A stretch of 32,308 bases of DNA from CAWACC01 sp964390695 (GTDB lineage Bacteria > Chlamydiota > Chlamydiia > Chlamydiales > Parachlamydiaceae), in NCBI GenBank assembly GCA_964390695.1, contig CAYMKI010000020.1, forward strand, positions 1-32,308, in the 5' to 3' direction. Below, piece after piece: positions 23,589-32,085 of this stretch (its first letter is position 1; every line of letters starts with the position of its first letter). A model generated the notes under the pieces. That model made no database searches, was not told where the DNA came from, and was given only the letters and a program-made list of their open reading frames with translations. Made by a program: the position numbers and the translations under genes.

Positions 23589-24746
23589 TTAAGTATAGAT
23601 AGATTGTTTCCTTGTACGTTCTCTCATGAACATGCTCAAACTCGCCATAGTAACGGCGCAAAATACCAGAGTGTGAAAAGAAAGGAAGTTTAGGCTTAAG
23701 GTGATTAAGCTGGCTGTGCTCATCTCTATCAGATAAAACATGGCTGTAACCGTTCCTTTTTTCTCATGAGTACTGGTAAATACACTCCGGTTTAGAGGAG
23801 CTGAAATGAATCCAAAACCGCATGAATAAAGGGTGATGGGAAAAATGATCTTGTAGATGTAGCTCAAATTGAGCAGATGGCCAATTGCAAGACAGAGCAA
23901 GGCTATCAAGATAATACTAAAGCCCATTTTAAATAGAATCTGGTTTCCGTATCGATCGTGGATTACACCTACAAATCTAGTGGCAATCGCATACAAAGCA
24001 AAGATGGGTACTTGCAGCAAAGCAAATTCAATATAGCTCAACTGCTCATCTTGCATAAGTATAAAAGGGGATGCAGATATCCAGGCGATCATTACGGAAA
24101 ATAAAAGTCCTAGCGTCAAAGAACTCGTAACAAATTGCTTATTGCACAATAAGCTGAAATATGAGTTGGATTCTTTCTTATCACCCATAGTTTTATTGGT
24201 TTCCGGCATTATAAAAAAAAGAATGGTGATGGCGGCAGCAGACGAAAGGGTAATGCACCAAAAAATGGCCCTCCATGAAGAATAAAGAAGGAAATAGCTG
24301 CCTCCTAGGGGGCCTAGCATGGGTGCTATAACGGTTATACAACCCATCCAGGAGATAATTCGGATGGCTTTGGTGTCGTCATAGGATTCATGAATAGCTG
24401 CATAGCCGCTGACCAATAGAGTACAAACACCTAACCCTTCGAAGAAGCGGCACAATAGAAAGCCATAGATGTTTGTAGAGAGTGCACAGCCTATAGATGA
24501 CAGAAGGAATAGGCTTCCTCCTGTAAAAAGCACTATTCTTCTTCCAAATCTATCTGATAGAGCCCCTACTGCCAACTGCGGTAAAGCAAGTCCGGCATAC
24601 CAAATCAGAATGCTTAATTGGACCCGGGCGGGGGTCGTAGCAAAATCGTTCTCGATTAAAATAAGAGCAGGTAAATACATGTCGTTGGATAAGTAGCAAC
24701 AACACTCGTAAACAAGCAGAAATAAGGGAAAAAATGATTTAAACAT
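23589..24746 (-). CDS. Bcr/CflA-type MFS drug efflux transporter
   Basis: 385 residues with about 12 hydrophobic segments. The opening SNDMYLPAL and the loop-2 motif GALSDRFGRR (motif A of 12-helix drug/proton antiporters) place it in the Bcr/CflA branch; GPLGGSYF and SWRAIFW follow as in Bcr. It should export small drugs or metabolites using the proton gradient across the inner membrane. The gene stands alone, with about 150 bp of AT-rich DNA downstream and 240 bp upstream, so it has its own promoter. The substrate is not predictable. Confidence 0.88.
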   Translation of the reverse strand: MFKSFFPLFLLVYECCCYLSNDMYLPALILIENDFATTPARVQLSILIWYAGLALPQLAVGALSDRFGRRIVLFTGGSLFLLSSIGCALSTNIYGFLLCRFFEGLGVCTLLVSGYAAIHESYDDTKAIRIISWMGCITVIAPMLGPLGGSYFLLYSSWRAIFWCITLSSAAAITILFFIMPETNKTMGDKKESNSYFSLLCNKQFVTSSLTLGLLFSVMIAWISASPFILMQDEQLSYIEFALLQVPIFALYAIATRFVGVIHDRYGNQILFKMGFSIILIALLCLAIGHLLNLSYIYKIIFPITLYSCGFGFISAPLNRSVFTSTHEKKGTVTAMFYLIEMSTASLITLSLNFLSFHTLVFCAVTMASLSMFMRERTRKQSIYT

Positions 24747-24984
24747 CGTAGCTAATCCTCACAATTTTTTTTGTTAATTGGGCACACCCCTTATTTTTTC
24801 TTAACTCGACCTGTACAAAGCGGAGCTAAACATAGGGAACAATATAGAAGTGTGAATAGCTAGACGGCTTGAACCATAAAATTCCTCAAAATAGATTTCA
24901 TATCGTAACAGATAATTTATAAACTAGCAAATGGAAATAAACAATGGAAATAACAACAGTAATGGATGATAATATTTTTTATAT

Positions 24985-26181
24985 TTAGGGAACATGGCAC
25001 ATGTTATGGATTAAGCGTTGACAAGCTTCTTGGATATGTTCTTTGGAGCCGAACGCGGAGAAGCGTAAAAATTCCTCTCCGCAGGATCCAAAGCCGGACC
25101 CGGGGGTGGTCACTAATCCGTATTTTTCTAAAAATTCATGAAACATATCCCAAGAGTTTCTTCCGGGAAACCTGACCCAGAGATAGGGGGCATGAACGCC
25201 TCCATACACTTCCATTTCAAGGCTCTGTAGTGTGCTTTTGAGTAGCGCTGCATTGCCCAAGTAGACATCGGTCAATTTCTCTACAGCCTGCAGGCCTTCC
25301 TCCTGAAGCACCCCTATGCCTCCAGATTGCGAGATATTAGAAGCTCCGTTAAACAAGGTGCTGATCACCCTATTCCAATCTTTAATCACCGGCTGCCCGT
25401 TTTCGTAGCGTAAGTCTTCCGGAACTACCGTCCATCCTAGCCGAATGCCGGTAAAACCCGATAGCTTGGAAAATGAACAAGTTTCTATGGCAACTTCTTT
25501 AGCACCTGGAATTTCATAGATAGACCTAGGAAGTGTCGAATCGCGGATAAAAGCGCGGTAGGCAGTATCAAAGATGATGAATGCGCGTTGTTGTCGGGCA
25601 AAGGCGACAAGGTTTTCGAGTTGCTTTCTGGTGGCTGTAGCTCCGGTGGGGTTATTCGGGGAGCAAAAATAGATGATGTCGACTTTTGAAATTTTGTCAA
25701 AGTCGGGGAAAAAATCATTTTCCGGTAGACAAGGCAGCAATTCGATCGCCTCTTGATGTACACCTTGCAAGATACTGCCTTCAAAGTAAACAGGATACGT
25801 CGGATTTTGGATAGCTATATGCACATGAGGGCCGAAGAGAATTTGCAGCCTGCCGATGTCGCATTTGGCTCCGTCCGAGACGAAGATTTCTTGCGGCTTG
25901 ATCTTGCCGGCATACATTTTTTGAGATATCAATTCTCGCAATTCATGCGAACCGTTTTCAGGTCCATATCCTCTGTACCCCTCACGCGTAGCTAAATCTG
26001 AAGAATACCTGACCATATGCTCTTTGATAGAATGGGGAATGGGCTCGGTGGTATCTCCGATGCCTAAGCTGATCAGGTGCCTGTGGGGATTTTGTTGCAG
26101 AAAATGCTGGGCCCTTTTTCTGATTTCGGGGAACAGGTAGTTTTCGTTTAATTGTGCAAAGCGTGTGTTTTGTTTGACCAT
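24985..26181 (-). CDS. dapL: LL-diaminopimelate aminotransferase
   Basis: 398 residues, a fold-type I PLP enzyme. The PLP lysine is Lys239 in SFSKLSGFTGIRLGW; CSPNNPTG (173-180) and YRGYGPENGSHELRE (69-83) match DapL. It converts tetrahydrodipicolinate directly to LL-2,6-diaminopimelate with glutamate as amino donor, bypassing the succinylase and acetylase routes. This is the known chlamydial route to meso-DAP for peptidoglycan. The ATG lies 4 bp after the stop of the alpha/beta hydrolase, so the two are translated from one message. No other dap genes are in the window. Confidence 0.95.
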   Translation of the reverse strand: MVKQNTRFAQLNENYLFPEIRKRAQHFLQQNPHRHLISLGIGDTTEPIPHSIKEHMVRYSSDLATREGYRGYGPENGSHELRELISQKMYAGKIKPQEIFVSDGAKCDIGRLQILFGPHVHIAIQNPTYPVYFEGSILQGVHQEAIELLPCLPENDFFPDFDKISKVDIIYFCSPNNPTGATATRKQLENLVAFARQQRAFIIFDTAYRAFIRDSTLPRSIYEIPGAKEVAIETCSFSKLSGFTGIRLGWTVVPEDLRYENGQPVIKDWNRVISTLFNGASNISQSGGIGVLQEEGLQAVEKLTDVYLGNAALLKSTLQSLEMEVYGGVHAPYLWVRFPGRNSWDMFHEFLEKYGLVTTPGSGFGSCGEEFLRFSAFGSKEHIQEACQRLIHNMCHVP

Positions 26182-26185
26182 GTTT

Positions 26186-27061
26186 TTAACTTTTTTCGCA
26201 TAGGTGTTTTAAGATGGAGGTGTTGACTGTATCAGGGGCTTCTTCCATGACCCAATGGCTGCAATCCGGGATATACTGAATTTTGAAGTCATTTTGGAAA
26301 AACCGCTCCATATCCAAGGTCAAGTTTTTGCCTAAGGCTTGATCTGCTTCGCCCCAGAGTAGCAAGGTGGGGGCTTGGATTTTGGCGTGCTTGGATTCTG
26401 TTCGAGTGCGGCAAAGCATTTTGCGAAACGCCGCGCGATAGTAGTTGAGGGCCGCCCGAAAGGCGCCTGGTTGCAGCAGCTGACGCCGGTAGATTTCTAA
26501 ATCCTGATCGGAGAAGGCGTTGGGCTTTAAACTCGTGCCGCGTAAGGTTTTCTTGATGAGGTTTTTAGAAAACAATTTGAACAGGATCTCGGGCACAAAA
26601 GGAATCTGAAAGAAAAAAACGTACCAAGATTTCTTGATCTGCCGATAATCCGATCTAAGCGCTTTAGAGAATTTCACGGGATGAGGGCAATTGATGACGA
26701 CCAAGCGGTCCACGTTTTGGGGATAATGGATAGCTAGATGCCAGGCTATGGCTCCTCCCCAATCATGCCCGACGAGATGGGCTTTTTGATAGCCTAGAGC
26801 TTGCATTAAACCCAAAATATCCTTTGAGAGAGTCTCTATGTCGTAAGCTTGGATACCGCTGGGTTTATCCGATTCACCGTAGCCTCTCAGATCGGGGACG
26901 ACGACGGTAAAATGTTTAGACAGTTCCTGGATTTGGTATCTCCAGGCATAACTGCATTGGGGAAAGCCGTGCAGCAAAATCACCAAAGGGCCTTGGCCAG
27001 CAATGAGATAGTGCAGGCGGATGTTCTGGATTTCTATAGAGGCGTCTTTGTAAATAGTCAT
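26186..27061 (-). CDS. Alpha/beta hydrolase, epoxide-hydrolase/dehalogenase-like
   Basis: 291 residues. HGFPQCSYAWRYQI (31-44) gives the oxyanion region, GHDWGG has the nucleophile Asp100, and CSHWVMEE near 265 supplies the catalytic His. An Asp nucleophile (instead of Ser) points to the epoxide-hydrolase/haloacid-dehalogenase side of the superfamily. The lid region is present, length normal. The reaction could be hydrolysis of an epoxide or haloacid; no substrate can be assigned. It is the middle gene of the minus-strand operon (unknown gene, this gene, dapL), 36 bp after the first and 4 bp before dapL. Confidence 0.85.
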   Translation of the reverse strand: MTIYKDASIEIQNIRLHYLIAGQGPLVILLHGFPQCSYAWRYQIQELSKHFTVVVPDLRGYGESDKPSGIQAYDIETLSKDILGLMQALGYQKAHLVGHDWGGAIAWHLAIHYPQNVDRLVVINCPHPVKFSKALRSDYRQIKKSWYVFFFQIPFVPEILFKLFSKNLIKKTLRGTSLKPNAFSDQDLEIYRRQLLQPGAFRAALNYYRAAFRKMLCRTRTESKHAKIQAPTLLLWGEADQALGKNLTLDMERFFQNDFKIQYIPDCSHWVMEEAPDTVNTSILKHLCEKS

Positions 27062-27097
27062 GGTGATTTTGCAGTATTTTTTATAAATTTATTTGGA

Positions 27098-27445
27098 TTA
27101 ACTTGAACCTTCAAAAAACGATTGAATAAGCTCGTCGGGCAAAGGAGCTACTGTAGATTTATCTACTCTAAAAGCAGAATAAGGAATTTTTGCATAGCTG
27201 TTGAATGTATCCAAAGATTGAGGTTTCCAAGATAGTTCTTCCTTACATTTTGTGCGCTTGAAAGTTATTTTGTCCTTAGCTATGGCTTTAATAAGTATAT
27301 ATATATCCATTCCATCTAGGCATTTTTTGGCTTTTTGACCATTAGTTAGATAAATTTTACAGAGGTGGGAACTCGGAAATCGCTGTTCATAATTCTCATA
27401 GATCTGAAACTTTTCAACCAACGAAATGGTAATATTTGGATTCAT
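27098..27445 (-). CDS. Unknown 115-residue protein, first gene of the dapL operon
   Basis: Not recognised. The sequence is basic in the middle (YLTNGQKAKKCLDG, KDKITFKRTKCKEEL), has no signal peptide and no obvious motif. AAGGGG lies upstream of the ATG as ribosome-binding site. The gene is followed after 36 bp by the alpha/beta hydrolase on the same strand, so it is probably in one transcript with hydrolase and dapL. Composition and position favour a real gene over chance. Confidence 0.5.
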   Translation of the reverse strand: MNPNITISLVEKFQIYENYEQRFPSSHLCKIYLTNGQKAKKCLDGMDIYILIKAIAKDKITFKRTKCKEELSWKPQSLDTFNSYAKIPYSAFRVDKSTVAPLPDELIQSFFEGSS

Positions 27446-27654
27446 TTTTATCCCCTTAAAATATATTCATTTGTGTTTTGCATAATATATCCCAACAATC
27501 TGAAAATATAGGCTTTTGCTTAGGTCTAAAACCGAATTTTAAGGTTGTTTGGGTATAACATGCCACGTTATCGTTTTACAACATAGGAAAAAATGCAGTC
27601 TATACTAAAAATAGCTAATTGTGCATGTTGAAAAATAAATGATAGAGGTTTTTT

Positions 27655-28314
27655 ATGAAGTATTTTTTTAAATGCATGGGTATAGCCTTAAAATGTTTTC
27701 CTTTGTCGACTCTAGTCTTGCTGAGCAGTTGCAATTTGGTGCAAAATTTAAAAGCCACCACCCATGCCATCGAGGAAAATCGCGCTGCTATTCAGCAAGC
27801 CAACGAGGGCATTAGAACCAATGCGGCTATCGTCTCACAAAGCACACAAGCAATTCAGGAGAACCGAAACGCCGTCGCGCTCAGTACAGGCACTATCACG
27901 CAAAATATGGAAGCTATCGCACAGGCAAATAGAGCCATCCTCGAAAACCAGACGACTATCAGCAAGACCAATCAAGCCATTTTGGAAAATCAACGCGCTG
28001 TCTTAGAAAGCACCAAAGCCATAGATGATAATAAGAGTGCTGTGGAAAATGCCACCAAAGCGATTCGAGACAACCAAAATCAAGTATCCTCGAGCAGCTT
28101 AGCTATAGCTGATAATGCCAAGGCGATAGGAAAATCGACGGCATTGATTGATACCATGCAACCCGATCCCGCAGCCATAAAAGTAGGGGTGTTATTTTTG
28201 CTGCTGCTACTTTGCGGACCCTCTTTGGTGATAGTTATCCTGATGGCATTGGTACTGCGCAGATTAAGTCAAATCAGTCAGCAGCTAGAACCTCGCAAGG
28301 AGAATCCAAAATAA
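27655..28314 (+). CDS. Double-heptad repeat lipoprotein with C-terminal membrane segment
   Basis: 219 residues. A lipoprotein-type signal peptide ends at LLSSC (lipobox, Cys near 26). From about 38 to 170 the chain is a regular 14-residue repeat of two heptads, roughly IxxNxxA then (I/V)xx(S/A/T)(N/T)xA, for example AIAQANRAILENQTT and AVLESTKAIDDNK. Ile/Val at each heptad start with Asn/Thr/Ser inside would give a long parallel coiled coil with polar core layers. A strong hydrophobic segment (VGVLFLLLLLCGPSLVIVILMALVL, about 178-202) and a basic tail follow. It may span between membranes or form a fibre; no partner is evident. The stop is 30 bp before the GxxExxY remnant. Confidence 0.75.
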   Translation: MKYFFKCMGIALKCFPLSTLVLLSSCNLVQNLKATTHAIEENRAAIQQANEGIRTNAAIVSQSTQAIQENRNAVALSTGTITQNMEAIAQANRAILENQTTISKTNQAILENQRAVLESTKAIDDNKSAVENATKAIRDNQNQVSSSSLAIADNAKAIGKSTALIDTMQPDPAAIKVGVLFLLLLLCGPSLVIVILMALVLRRLSQISQQLEPRKENPK

Positions 28315-28343
28315 ATGGACAAATGACATTCCATAATAAAAAA

Positions 28344-28543
28344 ACGCAAAGAAGCGAAAGGCGCAAAGACGCAAAGAATGGGATAAATGAAATTTCACAC
28401 AAGATTATTGGAGCTGCAATTTGGTTTCATCAGATATTATGAGGGCCTGCGTGATTAGAAAGCCTGTATGCAAGTTCTATATGTAAGAGAGTGCACATAG
28501 GGTTGTGAATGGTCTAAACCTTCGCGTCTCTGCTTCTTTGCGT
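28344..28543 (+). repeat. Shortened copy of the GxxExxY inverted-repeat element
   Basis: The left arm 28344-28376 matches the arm at 4579-4611 at 31 of 33 positions. The right arm at 28520-28543 keeps the outer part (CTTCTTTGCGT) but has lost about 8 bp. Homology with the intact element continues past the right arm (TTTTAATTAGTTA). The copy is 200 bp against 445 bp for the intact one; the difference is an internal deletion. Confidence 0.75.
28378..28516 (+). pseudogene. Decayed GxxExxY gene
   Basis: Between the arms, ATG-equivalent 28378 to stop-equivalent 28514-28516 aligns with the start and the end of the intact gene at 4613. The identical run GAAATTTCACACAAGATTAT marks the 5' part; GTGCACATAGGGTTGTGAATGG marks the 3' part in diverged form. 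A stop (TAA) is the third codon, further stops and frame changes follow, and about 240 bp around 28485 are missing, including the region for the nuclease motif D..EVK. No product is expected. Confidence 0.75.
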
Positions 28544-28660
28544 TTTAATTAGTTATAAAAGAAACATATTTTCGAAATTAGAATGAGGGAAAAAAAAGAG
28601 ATCGTAACACTGCGTAAGCCATTTGATAAGCTAGTAGCAGTGTCGGATCATCCTATGTGT

Positions 28661-28748
28661 CGGAAGAGGTGGGATTCGAACCCACGGTACGCGATTAACG
28701 TACACACGCTTTCCAAGCGTGCTCCTTAAGCCACTCGGACACTCTTCC
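28661..28748 (-). tRNA. tRNA-Ser (anticodon GGA)
   Basis: On the minus strand: acceptor GGAAGAG/CTCTTCC, D-arm GTCCGAGTGGCTTAAGGA, anticodon stem CACGC/GCGTG with loop TTGGAAA (anticodon GGA, decoding UCC/UCU), a long variable arm (TGTACGTTAATCGCGTACC) typical of tRNA-Ser, T-arm GTGGG-TTCGAAT-CCCAC, discriminator G. CCA is not encoded (the next bases are ACA), unlike the tRNA-Arg gene in this window. Confidence 0.96.
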
Positions 28749-29013
28749 ATTTTTGGCTTGCATTAAGGTAACATCTTAATCTAATCGCATTTTTTAGGCA
28801 AGCCATAAATTGTCCTAGACAAATAAAAACCTCTATGATAGGTTCTCGTCTTGTTTGAGAAGTATCTAAGCAAAGAAAAATAAAAATACTTGAATGTGGA
28901 AAGGCATTGTGTTGGGCATGGAGGCTTGTAAAGTGTCGGCATGTTCCATCCACGAGGTCTTTTTTCGATCTTGAATGTTGTGCATTTAATCTAAAAAATT
29001 TCCAAGGATAATT

Positions 29014-29658
29014 ATGGCTATTTCTCCTAGTAATATTTCAGGAACCTTACAAACTGTTATGTATGGGCCCCACTCTTTTCGCAATATAATTACTTACAAT
29101 TTTGAAGTAAATGGAACTAGGGTCGACGTTGTCCGACAAGGCTCTATGTTTACCTGTTGCACTAAAATAGGGAGCAAACACAATTATACATTAATTTCTC
29201 ATACTACTGCTAGAACATGTCCTATACCTGAAAAAATAAAACAAAAGATCGTTATGGTGGAAACTCACCCAAACTCAGCATGGGGTTATGAGCAAGTTTC
29301 TAGAAAGGTGACAGCTTTAGCACCACCAGTACAACCAGCTCCTCAAGTTACTGTAGAGCAAATGATGCATATCATCAATGAACTCAACGTACAAGTAACT
29401 AAGCTGAATGCAGACTTGGCCAAACTGACCATACAATTGGTTCAAGCAAGTGTAGACAAGATGCAATTAAAGGCTGAACTCACAATTACACAATCCCAGG
29501 TGGCCTCGCTTCGCTCTCAGGTGGTATCCCTACAATCGCAATTGAATCTAAGTAATGGAAATGTTGCGGCTCTTAGAAATGATCTGGTGAGTAAAAATGC
29601 ACAGATTGAGCAACTCACGAGTACTATTAATCAGTTGATTTCCCTCCTCTTGGGCTGA
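29014..29658 (+). CDS. Unknown protein with long C-terminal coiled coil
   Basis: 214 residues. The N-terminal ~95 residues are a compact unknown domain with four Cys/Thr-rich strands (YNFEVNGTRVDVVRQGSMFTCCTKIG). A Pro/Ala linker (APPVQPAPQ) leads to a coiled coil from about 114 to the end, with leucine/valine heptads (ELNVQVTKLNADLAKL, QVASLRSQVVSLQSQL). No signal peptide. The sequence AAGGATAATT precedes the ATG. A free-standing Cys-rich domain with a coiled-coil tail is compatible with an effector or oligomerised scaffold, but there is no direct evidence. It lies between tRNA-Ser and the toxin-like gene. Confidence 0.6.
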   Translation: MAISPSNISGTLQTVMYGPHSFRNIITYNFEVNGTRVDVVRQGSMFTCCTKIGSKHNYTLISHTTARTCPIPEKIKQKIVMVETHPNSAWGYEQVSRKVTALAPPVQPAPQVTVEQMMHIINELNVQVTKLNADLAKLTIQLVQASVDKMQLKAELTITQSQVASLRSQVVSLQSQLNLSNGNVAALRNDLVSKNAQIEQLTSTINQLISLLLG

Positions 29659-29698
29659 TTCGAGATTGCAAAATTTAGAGTCTCAAAGATGGTATAAA

Positions 29699-29854
29699 CT
29701 CGACTTTGCAACTTTTTTGAACTCTCTGCAGAGGCAGGTTTCATCCGGCTAGATGAATTTTTTCGGAAGGGTAAAAAATACCCTTCCTATCAAGTCCATT
29801 AAGCAGGGTTTTGCCTCTTTCACTAATCTCGTCCAAAAATATTGCAAAGTCGAG
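29699..29854. repeat. Inverted-repeat element upstream of the toxin-like gene
   Basis: CTCGACTTTGCAACTTTTT (29699-29717) is an inverted match to AAAAATATTGCAAAGTCGAG (29835-29854), with 13 outer bases perfect. Inside, GGAAGGGTA (29765-29773) pairs perfectly with TACCCTTCC (29779-29787), and AGAGGCA near 29730 pairs with TGCCTCT near 29813. The right end lies 13 bp before the ATG at 29868, so it forms the leader of that gene and may influence its translation. Confidence 0.6.
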
Positions 29855-29867
29855 AAATGGGGTATTT

Positions 29868-32075
29868 ATGCTTCCTATAGAATTGAACTCATTTCAAATT
29901 CCACCAAGTCCTGAACAAGCTCACTTACAAGAGAAACTGCTTATCAAAGGCATGATGGAAGTAGCGAATGTGGTAAGTTTGCCTGCTAGGGCCTTTTCCT
30001 ATGCCATGGACAAATTCATCGAAGATATGCAGTCTATTCCCGTTCCGAAGGAAATGCAGCCTGTTATCATGCTTAGAAATGAAATTATCAATTCTTGTAG
30101 TATTCCAGAAGTGGCAAAGCATTCCTGGAATCAAACGGTTGATAAAATCGAAATCTTAAAAAAACAAGTTAAAGAGCATTGGTTTACGCATTATCATATT
30201 CCGCAAGAAGATACAGAGTATTTTTTTGAGAGTGTTGGGCATAACTTAGCTTACGTGGCTTTGTGGGGTACAGGCAAGCTCGCAACGCGTCTTACCAAAG
30301 CTGCAAAGAATCCTAAAATCAGCTTTGCTGAAAGTTATATCGAAGACAAAGCTGCATTTAGCAAGGTCAAGGAATTCAATGGAGCCCTCAAAAAAGATTT
30401 AGTAATTGTTCGTTACCTTAACGAAGGTTCTATCATACATAAATCCTATAAATGGTGGACCACTCCGACGGAAGCTAACTTTTTAAATACAATCGCACGA
30501 GTCGAAAATCGGTTAGCTCTTCTGAAATCATTTGGAACAAAAACTCACGTTACAGTAGCTAGGATTCCTAAAGGGACAAGAGTTCCGCTTCTGCATGGAA
30601 GAGCTAAATTCCAATATGTGAAAGGAAAAAACAATGCTAATGGATTGCCTGAATTTCGTCCAGGCGGTGGATATCAAATTCGATTGAAGGAGTTTGACGA
30701 AAGCTGGATTGTGCAAACGCGTCGACTATCAGATGGCCTTGTTATAAAACCCGAAACCTTTGCATCTTCTTCAGCTCCTTCCGGTCGTGCTTTTTCAGGG
30801 CCGCTGGTTGTCCGCAGTCTCAACAACCTATCAGCCATGGAAGAAGCGGCTCAAAAAATTATCGATTTTTCTGAAGACTTAACCGGAGTCAGCTTCGTGG
30901 CGGAAAAAGGAAAAGAGATGAAACAATTATTTGTTAAAATGATTTCTGATCCTCACAATGCTCCAAAAGAGATCGTCAATCAGATACTCAAAGAACCGGA
31001 AAAATTGTTGGCAAAAGTAATCAATAGTCCTAAAGAGTTTATGGGGAATATAGAGGCATTTTCAAACGATCCTTCATTAATGAGCGCCATAGGTGTAGTC
31101 GGCGCGGCATTTACCATTACTTCTTTGATGAATGAAATTTTACCCGCATTAACTGTTATTTCGCATAAGGCGCTCAAAAAACCAATAGAAGCTCCCTTGG
31201 TGATAACGAAAGAGGTTTTAAATTTGACTGTCAATAAAGTCAAAGGGATCTGGTATTTGTCTAAAGGTCTTTTGACAAATCCCCTTAAAACAGGAGAGCA
31301 GCTCATCAAGGGGGTTATAAAAACGCCTATCGTCTTTTTCAAGAATATAAAAAACCTTTTTGGAGGAGGGAGTAGAGCGAAGAAAAAAGCCAAGCGAAAA
31401 GCCAAAAAACTTGCTCGGTTGCATGAGACGATGCAAATACAAATTGATTTGGAGCAAATACAGCTCAAAGCTACCCTTGAAAAAACAATTCCCGCTTGTT
31501 ATAAAGTGGCACAACAGCATTGGATGATCCAAGAAGACAAACAGATGGAGCTCTATTTTTCCGAAATGCTGGAAGATTGGAAACGAGCAAAATCAGTCGG
31601 AGGTTTTAGTGCTGATTTTGTTCAGTTTGTTGTCACTGTGACGGAACATCTAAGATTAGGGCAGTTTTGTGAAGTAGCACGGCTAAGTCCGACGGCGCAT
31701 CTGTCGGAACCCACAGCTCCTCGTGTTGTAGCTTATGTACTGGCTGAATTGGCTCAAAATACTCTCCAACTGGCCTCAAATATTAAACGTCTGGAAGCAA
31801 CCGTTGCAATAGATCAAAAAAATCAAATTCAACTAAGAGAGGAGATAAGTTCTTATTCTCTTGAAAACAAGGCTTTAATAGATACGGTAGCATCTTTTGC
31901 GAAAGCGAATCAAGACTTTGCAGAGACTAATCGAAGTTTTGCAGTTGCACTTCAACAGTATAAAGGTCTGAATAAATTGAATGAGCTCGATTCTCAGTTG
32001 AGTCATGTTGCATCAGATGCTCATAAAATCCAAGCGTTACGAGCCCGTATTGCATCCAATAAAGGCAACGGTTAA
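29868..32075 (+). CDS. Large unknown protein with toxin-like internal domain and basic cluster
   Basis: 735 residues from ATG 29868; a longer reading from TTG 29811 would translate the end of the inverted repeat and is rejected. The N-terminal ~180 residues are helical and unassigned. Residues about 183-287 stand out: YLNEGSIIHKSYKWWTT, THVTVARIPKGTRV, RPGGGYQIRLKEF, WIVQTRRL. The WWT / IPKGT / GGGxQ order resembles small C-terminal toxin domains of polymorphic toxin systems, but I cannot name a family. A hydrophobic stretch (about 405-431) and the Lys/Arg cluster RAKKKAKRKAKKLAR (503-517, nuclear-localisation-like) follow, then a helical C-terminus with coiled coil (about 650-735). No immunity gene is recognised next to it. 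In a host-associated chlamydia it could be a secreted effector; this is inference. Confidence 0.55.
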   Translation: MLPIELNSFQIPPSPEQAHLQEKLLIKGMMEVANVVSLPARAFSYAMDKFIEDMQSIPVPKEMQPVIMLRNEIINSCSIPEVAKHSWNQTVDKIEILKKQVKEHWFTHYHIPQEDTEYFFESVGHNLAYVALWGTGKLATRLTKAAKNPKISFAESYIEDKAAFSKVKEFNGALKKDLVIVRYLNEGSIIHKSYKWWTTPTEANFLNTIARVENRLALLKSFGTKTHVTVARIPKGTRVPLLHGRAKFQYVKGKNNANGLPEFRPGGGYQIRLKEFDESWIVQTRRLSDGLVIKPETFASSSAPSGRAFSGPLVVRSLNNLSAMEEAAQKIIDFSEDLTGVSFVAEKGKEMKQLFVKMISDPHNAPKEIVNQILKEPEKLLAKVINSPKEFMGNIEAFSNDPSLMSAIGVVGAAFTITSLMNEILPALTVISHKALKKPIEAPLVITKEVLNLTVNKVKGIWYLSKGLLTNPLKTGEQLIKGVIKTPIVFFKNIKNLFGGGSRAKKKAKRKAKKLARLHETMQIQIDLEQIQLKATLEKTIPACYKVAQQHWMIQEDKQMELYFSEMLEDWKRAKSVGGFSADFVQFVVTVTEHLRLGQFCEVARLSPTAHLSEPTAPRVVAYVLAELAQNTLQLASNIKRLEATVAIDQKNQIQLREEISSYSLENKALIDTVASFAKANQDFAETNRSFAVALQQYKGLNKLNELDSQLSHVASDAHKIQALRARIASNKGNG

Positions 32076-32085
32076 TACGCATATG

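Noticed and set aside
28212..28442. Frame joining the lipoprotein 3' end to NEISHKIIGAAI
   Set aside because: It is a chance fusion of an out-of-frame part of the lipoprotein gene with the GxxExxY remnant.
28661..28748. tRNA-Ser as integration site of an island
   Set aside because: No repeat of the tRNA 3' end was found elsewhere in the window and there is no integrase gene.
28726..28953. 75-residue minus-strand frame beside tRNA-Ser
   Set aside because: It runs into the tRNA, has no ribosome-binding site and no protein-like composition.
30980..31468. 162-residue minus-strand frame
   Set aside because: It is fully antisense to the toxin-like gene and has the Ser/Cys/Phe-rich bias of a shadow frame.
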